Shown here: one piece after another, positions 1-5,196 of the stretch
Layout: each line of letters begins with the position of its first letter
How positions within the stretch are numbered: position 1 is the stretch's first letter
Origin: Candidatus Kapaibacterium sp.
GTDB taxonomy: Bacteria > Bacteroidota > Ignavibacteria > Palsa-1295
DNA length: 6,644 nucleotides
Direction: 5' to 3'
Assembly: GCA_025450975.1 (NCBI GenBank)
Contig: JANWLI010000146.1
Span: forward strand, 1 to 6,644
Position numbers and translations under genes: made by a program
Notes under the pieces: model-generated
Told to the model about the DNA's origin: nothing
The model's database searches: none
What the model saw: only the letters and a program-made list of their open reading frames with translations

Positions 1-401
1 GGGTACGGAACGATGCCGGGCTTCCCACTACAAACAGGTCAGACAAGCTTCTTTCAACAGGAGATAATTTATTCCTAAGCACACATGAACGGGGATTGTG
101 GCGTATGAAGTTGAGCGGTTCTTCTGTACACGCGCAGGCAACGTCGGCTGCGACGTTGGACGCAACAGTATTCCCGAATCCCTCTACCGATAACACAAAG
201 CTTCATCTAACTTCATCTACGCTTCAGCAAGCCGTCGTCACGATATATGATGAACTTGGCCGTATAGTTTGGACAGAACCGGTATATCTCTTGGGTGGTG
301 CAGCTGATCATACGATCGAAGCGCGCTTGGCACGAGGAACATATTATTTCCGCGTCGCCGGATCACGAGATGTTATTCATGGAAGTTTCATCATACTCTA
401 A
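1..401 (+). CDS. Secreted protein with T9SS type A C-terminal sorting domain, 3' part only
   Basis: The reading frame is open from base 3 to the TAA at 399-401, so this is the last 132 residues of a larger protein whose start lies left of the window. Residues 20-38 (GDNLFLSTHERGLWRMKLS) resemble the end of a beta-propeller or two-component-regulator-like repeat, where 'LFaGT..GvWRr.LS' is common. A linker follows. Residues 54-132 form a typical T9SS C-terminal domain: it opens with VFPNPS, has a central VTIYDELGRIV strand pair, then LARGTYYFRV, and ends in the hydrophobic strand GSFIIL. Such domains direct export through the outer-membrane type IX system and are removed or anchored at the surface. 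The catalytic or binding part is outside the window, so the function of the mature protein is unknown. A TTG at 96 could be read as a start, but it falls inside the conserved propeller-like motif and is not the true start. Confidence 0.85.
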   Translation, partial: VRNDAGLPTTNRSDKLLSTGDNLFLSTHERGLWRMKLSGSSVHAQATSAATLDATVFPNPSTDNTKLHLTSSTLQQAVVTIYDELGRIVWTEPVYLLGGAADHTIEARLARGTYYFRVAGSRDVIHGSFIIL

Positions 402-437
402 TGCTTTTCTCGTATTAATTTATTTTCTTTCTTGTCT

Positions 438-842
438 ATGTGGAATAACGAACTTAACTGGCTTGCGATCGTCGTCGGAGGGCTGATTCCGATGGCCGTA
501 GGGATGGTATGGTATTCCGTGCTTTTCGGGAAGCAGTGGCAGGCGATCGTCGGGATATCCGACGAGGCCGCCAAGGCCGGATCGGGGAAAGCGATGGGCT
601 TTTCGGTGGTCATGTCGATGATCCTATCGTTTGTGATGGCGCAATTTGTTGGCGCCTTTGCATTAACGGCGATCGGCGACGCTGCGCAGCTCGGTTTCTG
701 GTTCTGGCTTGGCTTCTCGCTCACAACGAACGGAATGAATAACGCCTATGAAATGAAGCCGATGAAGCTGCTCTTTATCAATCAGCTCTATGCGCTTATC
801 ATCTTTATTGCGGTCGCGATATTGCATTCGCAGTGGCGGTGA
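438..842 (+). CDS. DUF1761-type small integral membrane protein
   Basis: This is a 134-residue hydrophobic protein with four likely membrane segments, at about residues 8-30, 53-78, 85-100 and 111-130. The first helix runs into the WYSVLFGKQW signature (residues 25-34), which with the NG-N-YEMKP loop near residues 98-108 is typical of DUF1761 proteins. That family has no established biochemical role. The ATG at 438 is preferred over a TTG two codons upstream (432). No Shine-Dalgarno sequence precedes either, only a T-rich leader, which is normal for Bacteroidota. The gene starts 36 bp after the T9SS protein on the same strand and could be read through from it, although the products seem unrelated. 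It ends just before the long hairpin at 845-920. The family call rests on motif memory, not on a search. Confidence 0.8.
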   Translation: MWNNELNWLAIVVGGLIPMAVGMVWYSVLFGKQWQAIVGISDEAAKAGSGKAMGFSVVMSMILSFVMAQFVGAFALTAIGDAAQLGFWFWLGFSLTTNGMNNAYEMKPMKLLFINQLYALIIFIAVAILHSQWR

Positions 843-844
843 TG

Positions 845-920
845 AACTGGGATTTTTGAGATTCGGGGGATTTTTGGGATCAATATCCTATTAATCCCTT
901 GAATCCCATAAATCCCAGTT
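845..920. terminator. Long imperfect hairpin of GGGATT-like units between convergent genes; probable bidirectional terminator
   Basis: The arms 845-880 and 885-920 are 36 nt each and separated by the 4-nt loop CAAT. The outer 11 bp (AACTGGGATTT / AAATCCCAGTT) pair perfectly. Counting by eye, 29 of 36 positions are Watson-Crick pairs, 3 are G-U when read as plus-strand RNA, and 4 are mismatches. The arms contain GGGATT or close variants about every 7-9 bases. The element fills the gap between the DUF1761 gene (stop at 842) and the convergent lipoprotein gene (stop at 924), which suits a terminator or 3' RNA-stabilising structure for both. There is no strong U-tract immediately after either side. 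It could also be one copy of a dispersed palindromic repeat. Confidence 0.65.
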
Positions 921-923
921 CTC

Positions 924-1349
924 TTATTTAAAGATATCGCCCGTCTTCTTCTTGATCTCGCCTGCTTTGTCTAAGACCTGACCGGTCTTATCGACGACCT
1001 TTTCAGTCTTTTCAAGCTTCTCGTTGGCATTGTCGAGTGCATCGTTGGCTTTATCCAAGCCGTCTTTGTTTGCAGCTCCTGCCCTTGCAGATGATGAGGT
1101 TCCGCCGCCACCTGGTGCTTCAGCTGTGATGCCGAGTGCTATGCGCATCTTGGCTGCGAGCGATGAGTCCTGCGCTGCTTCCATAAATGCTTCGCCTGCC
1201 GTGCCTTTCGTGTCGGCGATCTTCAGGACTTCGACGATCTGCGCTTTATCGCCTGCGATCGTGCTTTTTGCGTCTGACGTGGCTTCGGGGTCTTTCGAAC
1301 AGGCAGAAAACATAAGGCTTGCGCCCAGGATAAGTACTAATATTTTCAT
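924..1349 (-). CDS. Small lipoprotein with C-terminal heptad-repeat (coiled-coil) domain
   Basis: The 141-residue product begins with a short lipoprotein signal peptide: MK, a hydrophobic stretch and the lipobox FSAC, with the lipidated cysteine at residue 17. Residues 18-75 are Ala-, Asp- and Lys-rich and probably helical. A Gly/Ser linker (about 79-91, including GGGG) leads to residues 97-138, which are six uninterrupted heptads of the form x-L/V-D/E-K-A/T-x-x (for example VVDKTGQ then VLDKAGE), ending in IFK. This predicts an alanine/threonine-lined coiled coil, perhaps an oligomer in the periplasm or at an outer-membrane inner face. No enzymatic motif is seen and the family is not recognised. 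The ATG at 1347-1349 is the only start that keeps the signal peptide, and it has no Shine-Dalgarno sequence. The gene is 159 bp downstream of the chitosanase-like gene on the same strand, so it probably has its own promoter. Confidence 0.8.
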   Translation of the reverse strand: MKILVLILGASLMFSACSKDPEATSDAKSTIAGDKAQIVEVLKIADTKGTAGEAFMEAAQDSSLAAKMRIALGITAEAPGGGGTSSSARAGAANKDGLDKANDALDNANEKLEKTEKVVDKTGQVLDKAGEIKKKTGDIFK

Positions 1350-1397
1350 GATTATTGGGAATAATGAGTAGAATTAAAATGAGTATATGGGGAGGCT

Positions 1398-1413
1398 GTG
1401 CGGAAATCCGCAC
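1398..1413. other. Short near-perfect palindrome in the chitosanase-lipoprotein gap
   Basis: GTGCGGA (1398-1404) and TCCGCAC (1407-1413) are perfect inverted repeats around AA, so as RNA they could form 6 bp with an AAAT loop. The palindrome lies about 95 bp past the end of the chitosanase-like gene and about 50 bp before the lipoprotein start, both read on the minus strand. It could be a factor-binding site or a terminator stem, but no U-tract follows it on the minus strand. The rest of 1350-1508 holds no ORF with recognisable content and no other convincing structure. Confidence 0.35.
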
Positions 1414-1508
1414 CCGTTATGCAACCCTACAAGTCTTATGCCAGTAGATACGTGCCTAGAATGATGCGTCGGCGAGCATATCGGCCATATTGGTTCGCAA
1501 TGAACACA

Positions 1509-2204
1509 TCAGGCAATGTTCACGCCATTGGCCTTCACCGGATTTGCCAGGTCCCAATTCCCTGCTGCGATCTGGTCTTTGAAGCACTTCGTGCGGTAGA
1601 TCGTTTTTTGCAGGATGGTGTTCGTGTGCGTTTTGAGCCAGTCGTGGCGCGCATTTACGTACTGCTCGATCCACTTGCGGCCGTCGCCGCCATTGCGTGG
1701 TGTGCGCTCCGGGAAGCGTTTGCGTAGGAAGTCGGGGATACTGCCCGAGTGAATGTGGCTATCGTAGATGACGAGCAGGCTTAATGCATCGGCAAATTTA
1801 TTTCCTTCCGTCCAAATGAGTGCAGGCTGATAGTAGTAGATGTCGAAGAGTTCGTCCTGAGCATTACGCATGATCACATCTTCTCGTGCCGCACGCTTGA
1901 GCAGTTGCTTGAAATCGACATTCGGATGCAGCGACTGATGCTTCCCGCCGATCTTCGGCACATACGGCTTGAATGCATCAGCGAAGATGCCGCCGCGCGT
2001 CATGTAGAGTTCGATGAGGCGTTTGAGGTTGCCGTACTCGGTCGTCTGGCTGCGTCCGTATGTGATCTGCCGGATCTTCTCGCCGTTAACGGTCGGACCG
2101 TCTTTATAGATGGAGATCGCATCGTAAACGCCATCCGGCTTGCCGGTTTCAAAGACGTTGATGACGCGGATGATCTTGGATTTCTGGGCTCCGGTGATGG
2201 GCAT
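1509..2204 (-). CDS. GH46-type chitosanase-like glycoside hydrolase without signal peptide
   Basis: The product is 231 residues and matches glycoside hydrolase family 46 proteins over its whole length. Signature stretches are VINVFETGKPDG (residues 14-25, with Glu19 the probable general acid), ITYGRSQTTEYGNLKRLI (47-64), a QDELFDIYYYQPAL segment in the middle, LLVIYDSHIHSG, and the C-terminal HTNTILQKTIYR and GNWDL elements. The second catalytic Asp is most likely Asp35 (KDGP) or Asp28; this is inferred from spacing. Family members cleave chitosan or related glucosamine polymers by inversion. The ATG at 2202-2204 starts directly at the conserved domain (MPITGAQKSKIIRVINVFE), leaving no room for an export signal. 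The enzyme is therefore either cytoplasmic, as lysin-like proteins are before release, or exported by another route. A Bacteroidota -7 element lies just upstream. The 121-residue gene ends 34 bp before it on the same strand, so partial co-transcription is possible. Confidence 0.85.
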   Translation of the reverse strand: MPITGAQKSKIIRVINVFETGKPDGVYDAISIYKDGPTVNGEKIRQITYGRSQTTEYGNLKRLIELYMTRGGIFADAFKPYVPKIGGKHQSLHPNVDFKQLLKRAAREDVIMRNAQDELFDIYYYQPALIWTEGNKFADALSLLVIYDSHIHSGSIPDFLRKRFPERTPRNGGDGRKWIEQYVNARHDWLKTHTNTILQKTIYRTKCFKDQIAAGNWDLANPVKANGVNIA

Positions 2205-2229
2205 AGTTCGTTATGATTGATAAGCGCTA

Positions 2230-2237
2230 CAAATATA
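2230..2237 (-). promoter_or_regulatory. Bacteroidota-type -7 promoter element for the chitosanase-like gene
   Basis: The minus strand reads TATATTTG, an exact match to the Bacteroidota primary-sigma -7 consensus TAnnTTTG. It ends 25 bp before the ATG, predicting a leader of roughly 20 nt. A TTG lies 15 nt upstream of the element, closer than the usual 19-21 nt from the -33 TTTG, so the -33 match is weak. The element abuts the TAG stop of the upstream gene. No other intergenic gap in the window contains this consensus in an appropriate direction. Confidence 0.5.
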
Positions 2238-2238
2238 G

Positions 2239-2604
2239 CTACCATTCGCCTTCAATATACTCGGGATGCTTGGCTACAAACGCCAGATACTTCCCGTGCG
2301 GGTTGTCTCCATTATAATAGAGCTTCATCATAACCTTGCCGGACTCACCCATAACCGTCACAAGCGCTTCATCGCCGTAGCCGACATCGAAATAGCTGAA
2401 CGAGAGTTTGACAAACTTCTCGTGATTGAGATGTACGTGATCCTTATTATCTTTAACATGAAAGACATTCTCGCGTCCGTCGTGACGAACTTCGAACTCC
2501 CCGAGCAGGTTCGCAGAGCCGCCGCCTTCACTGGGGACGGCGCAGATGAACGGGCCGATGGTTGCGAGGTCGCTTATCAAGCTCCAAAATGCATCATATT
2601 CCAT
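2239..2604 (-). CDS. Hypothetical protein, possibly HutX/ChuX-like fold
   Basis: This is a 121-residue soluble protein with no signal peptide or membrane segment, and its family is not recognised with confidence. Visible features are an N-terminal helix (MEYDAFWSLISDLATIG), a Gly-rich turn (EGGGSAN, about 25-31), a charged segment with His residues (KDHVHLNHEKF), and a run of likely beta strands ending in a Tyr-rich motif (MMKLYYNGDNPHGKY). The order 'helix, lG..., G-x-(F/Y), DHVHL..., G.sGkvmmKlYy' loosely recalls HutX/ChuX haem-handling domains, in which a similar strand series ends 'FFDk.G.AvhKiYl'. That resemblance is weak and unverified. The ATG at 2602-2604 is the natural start. The gene is divergent from proS (82 bp gap) and 34 bp upstream of the chitosanase-like gene. 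Confidence 0.6.
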   Translation of the reverse strand: MEYDAFWSLISDLATIGPFICAVPSEGGGSANLLGEFEVRHDGRENVFHVKDNKDHVHLNHEKFVKLSFSYFDVGYGDEALVTVMGESGKVMMKLYYNGDNPHGKYLAFVAKHPEYIEGEW

Positions 2605-2686
2605 AGTAATACTTATCAGTACGTTTCCTATAACACAGGAACCTGCGATGTGATTATGCCCTTATACAGGGCTAACTTAGAAAAAC
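2605..2686. promoter_or_regulatory. Divergent promoter region between the unknown gene and proS
   Basis: This 82-bp gap must hold the proS promoter and probably that of the unknown minus-strand gene. Two small inverted repeats are visible: TTCCT (2625-2629) with AGGAA (2637-2641), and GCCCT (2658-2662) with AGGGC (2668-2672), the latter 14 nt before the proS ATG. The second loop overlaps TTATAC, which resembles a -10 box. Neither strand has a full TAnnTTTG element, and no T-box-like leader fits in this length. The immediate proS leader (AGAAAAAC before the ATG) lacks a Shine-Dalgarno sequence. Confidence 0.4.
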
Positions 2687-4168
2687 ATGGCAGACGGAAA
2701 GCTTACCCCCAGAGGCGAAGATTTTAGTGCTTGGTATAACGAACTCGTTGAGCGCGCACAGCTTGCCGAGCATGCGCCCGTACGCGGCTGCATGGTCATT
2801 CGCCCGAATGGCTACGGCATCTGGGAGCTGATCCAGCAGGGACTCGACAAGATGTTCAAGGATACGGGCCATGAGAATGCATACTTCCCGCTGCTGATCC
2901 CGAAGTCATTCCTTGCAAAGGAAGCCGAGCATGTCGAAGGCTTTGCTCCGGAGCTTGCCGTTGTCACGCATGGTGGCGGCAAAGAGCTTGAAGAGCCGCT
3001 CGTCATTCGTCCTACGTCGGAGACGATCATCTATACGATGTTCGCGAAGTGGGTGCAGGGCTACCGCGATCTGCCGATCCTGATGAATCAGTGGGCGAAC
3101 GTTGTGCGCTGGGAAATGCGCACGCGCCTCTTCTTGCGCACGGCCGAATTCCTCTGGCAGGAAGGACACACTGCACACGAGACCGAGGCGGAAGCAGAAG
3201 AAGAAACATTGAAGATGCTCGGCGTCTACCGGACCTTCGCCGAAGAGTTTATGGCAACGCCCGTCATCACCGGGCGCAAGACCGACTCCGAACGTTTCGC
3301 CGGTGCACTGCGCACCTATTGCATCGAAGCGATGATGCAGGATAACAAGGCGCTGCAGGCAGGGACAAGCCACAACCTCGGACAGAATTTCTCGAAAGTG
3401 TTCGACCTGAAATTCCAGGGCCGCGACGGGACCGTGCAGTACGCGTGGAATACGTCGTGGGGCGTATCGACGCGCCTTGTCGGCAGTGTCATCATGACAC
3501 ACTCCGACGACAACGGACTCGTGTTGCCGCCACGCCTAGCACCGACGGTTGCTGTGATCGTGCCCATCTTCAAGACCGACGAAGAAAAGGCAACGGTGCT
3601 CACTGCTGCCGATGCTATTCTCAAAGAGCTGAAGGCTAAGGGTCTGCGCGTGAAGATGGATACGCGCGACAACATGTCGCCCGGCGCGAAGTACTATGAG
3701 TGGGAGTTGCGAGGCGTGCCGATGCGTATTGAGATCGGACCGAAAGATGTTGCGAAGAACACCGTCGTCATCGTACCGCGCGTAACGATCGACTCCGAAG
3801 AAGCACCTGCGCCCGGAAAGAAGCAGAAGCTCTTTGTCAACATCGATGGCCTCTCGCAGAAGATCGAATCGCTTGCAAGCGCATTACAAGGGCAGCTGCT
3901 TGCGAATGCACTCGAGCGCCGCGAAGCGAATAGCTATCGCAATGTAAAGAGCTACGGCGAAATGTGCGAGATCCTCGACGGCTCCGGCGGATTTGTCTAC
4001 GCAAGCTGGGATGGCACACCGGAGACCGAAGCAAAAGTGAAGGACGAGACGAAGGCGACGATCCGCTGTATTCCCGATCCGGAGTTCACGCAAGGCCTGA
4101 CGCCCGGCACCTGCATCGTCAGCGGCCGCGAGGCGAAGCATATCGCCATCTGGTCGAAGGCATATTAG
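2687..4168 (+). CDS. proS: Prolyl-tRNA synthetase, type 3 (archaeal/eukaryotic-like)
   Basis: The 493-residue product charges tRNA-Pro with proline in the cytoplasm using ATP. Its length and architecture are those of type 3 ProRS: a class II catalytic core, an anticodon-binding domain and a C-terminal domain ending in the family's terminal tyrosine (KAY), with no bacterial-type editing insertion. Visible core elements are TPRGEDFSAWYNELV near the start, a motif 1 region around MVIRPNGYGIWE (about 36-47), RPTSE (108-112), motif 2 around VVRWEMR and the following TRLFLRTAEFLWQEGHTAH (about 139-165), GTSHNLGQNF (226-235), and motif 3 with STRLVGSVIMTHSDDNGLVLPP in the 260s-280s. The C-terminal zinc site is degraded: the four usual cysteine positions read Asp442, Thr447, Cys476 and Ser479. 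The ATG at 2687 gives the canonical N-terminus. The gene is convergent with the FkbM gene, stops 3 bp apart. Confidence 0.95.
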   Translation: MADGKLTPRGEDFSAWYNELVERAQLAEHAPVRGCMVIRPNGYGIWELIQQGLDKMFKDTGHENAYFPLLIPKSFLAKEAEHVEGFAPELAVVTHGGGKELEEPLVIRPTSETIIYTMFAKWVQGYRDLPILMNQWANVVRWEMRTRLFLRTAEFLWQEGHTAHETEAEAEEETLKMLGVYRTFAEEFMATPVITGRKTDSERFAGALRTYCIEAMMQDNKALQAGTSHNLGQNFSKVFDLKFQGRDGTVQYAWNTSWGVSTRLVGSVIMTHSDDNGLVLPPRLAPTVAVIVPIFKTDEEKATVLTAADAILKELKAKGLRVKMDTRDNMSPGAKYYEWELRGVPMRIEIGPKDVAKNTVVIVPRVTIDSEEAPAPGKKQKLFVNIDGLSQKIESLASALQGQLLANALERREANSYRNVKSYGEMCEILDGSGGFVYASWDGTPETEAKVKDETKATIRCIPDPEFTQGLTPGTCIVSGREAKHIAIWSKAY

Positions 4169-4171
4169 TTA

Positions 4172-4786
4172 CTAAAAGAACCGTGACAACAGTCCGACCG
4201 GTATTTCCTCTTTGAGGAATACTGTGTCGGACTTATCTTTATACCACACCTTATACTTATTCTCCTTCATCCACTGCTCGATCTGCAGTGAGAATGGATT
4301 GCGGTATTTTTTGCCGTGCGTTTCGAGCGAGATGACATCGGGTCTGCTTTTCAAGGTCTGCAGGACATACCACTCGCAGCCTTCGGTGTCGATACTCAGG
4401 AGCTCGATGGTGCCATCGTCGATATCGCTCATGAGGCGTGCTTCGGCATGAAAGAGATCTTTCTCGTTCGGTTTATACTGATCGTTGACGAGGGCCGGGC
4501 TTGACGGAAGCGATGCAACGAACGTCGATGCATTTGTGCGGTAGAGATCAAGTGTCACACGTCTGTCGTAGACAGCGAAGGGATGGAGTGTGACGTTGGG
4601 GAAGTCCTTAAATTTTTCCTGAATGAGCACGATACAGTTCGGATCGGGTTCGATGAGATCTGCGCGGCAGCCATCGTGAATAAACCCCAGAATATTAGAC
4701 GTCTCCGGAAGGTAGACGCCAACTTCGGCAACATGTGCCGGCTTGAGGCCTGTTCTTTTTACTTTCCGGTAGAGTTGGTCATTCAT
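4172..4786 (-). CDS. FkbM-family SAM-dependent methyltransferase
   Basis: This 204-residue protein has a class I methyltransferase layout. A glycine-containing first strand and loop, HVAEVGVYLPETSNI (residues 18-32), is followed by the acidic ribose-binding end of strand 2, LIEPDP (44-49). The FkbM signature is IELLSIDTEGCEWYVLQTL (127-145), then VISLETHGKKYRNP. FkbM-type enzymes usually O-methylate sugars or small secondary metabolites using S-adenosylmethionine; the substrate here cannot be told. The first loop lacks the second glycine of the usual GxGxG, which is common in this family. No glycosyltransferase or polysaccharide genes are nearby, so it is an orphan in this window. Its ATG (4784-4786) has a weak AAGG 9 nt upstream. 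It is convergent with proS, and its last codons lie in the hairpin at 4191-4233. The gene is divergent from the repair cassette. Confidence 0.85.
   Translation of the reverse strand: MNDQLYRKVKRTGLKPAHVAEVGVYLPETSNILGFIHDGCRADLIEPDPNCIVLIQEKFKDFPNVTLHPFAVYDRRVTLDLYRTNASTFVASLPSSPALVNDQYKPNEKDLFHAEARLMSDIDDGTIELLSIDTEGCEWYVLQTLKSRPDVISLETHGKKYRNPFSLQIEQWMKENKYKVWYKDKSDTVFLKEEIPVGLLSRFF
4191..4233 (+). terminator. Hairpin after proS, inside the 3' end of the FkbM coding region
   Basis: The outer stem is 8 bp, AGTCCGAC (4191-4198) with GTCGGACT (4226-4233). After a small internal loop comes an inner stem of 9 bp with one bulged T (4201-4210 with 4214-4222), closed by a TTT loop. It begins 22 nt after the proS stop codon and is followed by TATCTTT, a weak U-rich tail. 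A rho-independent terminator for proS is the simplest reading. The same DNA encodes residues near the C-terminus of the opposite-strand methyltransferase, so it serves two purposes if real. Confidence 0.5.
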
Positions 4787-4926
4787 CGCTAGTTGCCTTG
4801 TAACATTGCGTTATGGCTTTTATTCCCCCTTCCGGTGGCATGGTAATTGCCATTTATTCCCCTAGTTCTCCATAGTATTCGCATGTCTATACGAACTGCG
4901 AACGATTGTATACACACCAGGTAAAT
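4787..4926. promoter_or_regulatory. Divergent control region between the FkbM gene and the DNA-repair cassette
   Basis: This 140-bp gap contains a direct repeat of TTTATTCCCC (4819-4828 and 4853-4862), a small palindrome TGGCA-N7-TGCCA between them (4836-4852), and the inverted repeat TTCGCA (4878-4883) / TGCGAA (4897-4902) nearer the repair genes. No clean TAnnTTTG element is found on either strand. The AGG at 4919-4921 sits 5 nt before the ATG at 4927 and is a plausible weak ribosome-binding site. That these repeats act as operators is inference. Confidence 0.4.
4819..4862. repeat. Two-copy direct repeat TTTATTCCCC
   Basis: Identical 10-mers lie at 4819-4828 and 4853-4862, offset by 34 bp. 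The similarity extends upstream (GGCTTTTATT versus GCCATTTATT, allowing mismatches). They flank the TGGCA/TGCCA palindrome at 4836-4852. Being confined to the gap between two divergent transcripts, they may be paired binding sites, though chance cannot be excluded for ten bases. Confidence 0.5.
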
Positions 4927-5196
4927 ATGGATATGAACACGAACATAACAACTCAACAAGCTCCGATGGGCGACCCGACTCCGCAAAGTCCGTCTACCGG
5001 AGGCAGCGCTGCAGATCCGAAGCAGACCCCTGGTACCGTGAGCGATCCGAATAAAGTACGCGATCCGGATACCGAAGCACCATCGAAGGTCGAAGATCCG
5101 GCTCCGGTAGAAATGCCGGACATCGAGAAACCGGATACAAAACCAAGTGTTGGTAAGGGTGGCGATGTTACGCCGCCTAAAGAACCAGCAGAGTGA
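4927..5196 (+). CDS. Acidic, proline-rich, intrinsically disordered small protein
   Basis: This is an 89-residue protein with no recognised domain. Its composition is extreme: 17 prolines (about 19%), 16 acidic against 8 basic residues, and no Leu, Phe, Tyr, Trp, Cys or His. It cannot form a hydrophobic core and should be disordered. Asp-Pro pairs recur at residues 16-17, 30-31, 40-41, 46-47 and 57-58, four of them encoded by GATCCG. There is no signal peptide. The start at 4927 (MDMNTN) is favoured over an in-frame TTG at 4906 because AGG precedes it at a sensible distance. Its TGA overlaps the GTG start of the phosphoesterase gene (GTGA at 5193-5196), so the two are probably translationally coupled. 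This makes an accessory role in DNA-end repair possible but unproven. A longer frame on the opposite strand is Arg-rich and looks like a mirror artefact. Confidence 0.65.
   Translation: MDMNTNITTQQAPMGDPTPQSPSTGGSAADPKQTPGTVSDPNKVRDPDTEAPSKVEDPAPVEMPDIEKPDTKPSVGKGGDVTPPKEPAE

Noticed and set aside
398..724. 108-residue minus-strand frame opposite the DUF1761 gene
   Set aside because: It is antisense to membrane-helix codons and shows no recognisable motif.
1024..1371. 115-residue plus-strand frame opposite the lipoprotein
   Set aside because: It is Ala/Ser-rich and arises from the antisense of the heptads and signal peptide. The minus frame has a real lipobox.
1398..1413. Palindrome as a canonical rho-independent terminator for the chitosanase-like gene
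   Set aside because: No U-tract follows on the minus strand and it is about 95 bp past the stop. It is kept only as an unexplained palindrome.
2658..2672. proS leader hairpin as a riboswitch or T-box
   Set aside because: The stem is only 5 bp and the whole gap is 82 bp, too short for a T-box. No T-box core sequence is present.
2266..2727. 153-residue plus-strand frame opposite the unknown gene
   Set aside because: It crosses the divergent promoter region and the proS start in another frame and has no family-like pattern. The minus-strand frame has a better start, composition and neighbour spacing.
2906..3502. 198-residue minus-strand frame inside proS
   Set aside because: It is the antisense of a highly conserved synthetase core. 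Its Cys/His/Arg-rich content is typical of a mirror frame.
438..4786. A single biosynthetic or defence island linking the chitosanase, FkbM and lipoprotein genes
   Set aside because: Gene directions alternate, gaps look like independent promoters, and no partner genes or mobile-element borders are seen. These appear to be ordinary unrelated chromosomal genes.
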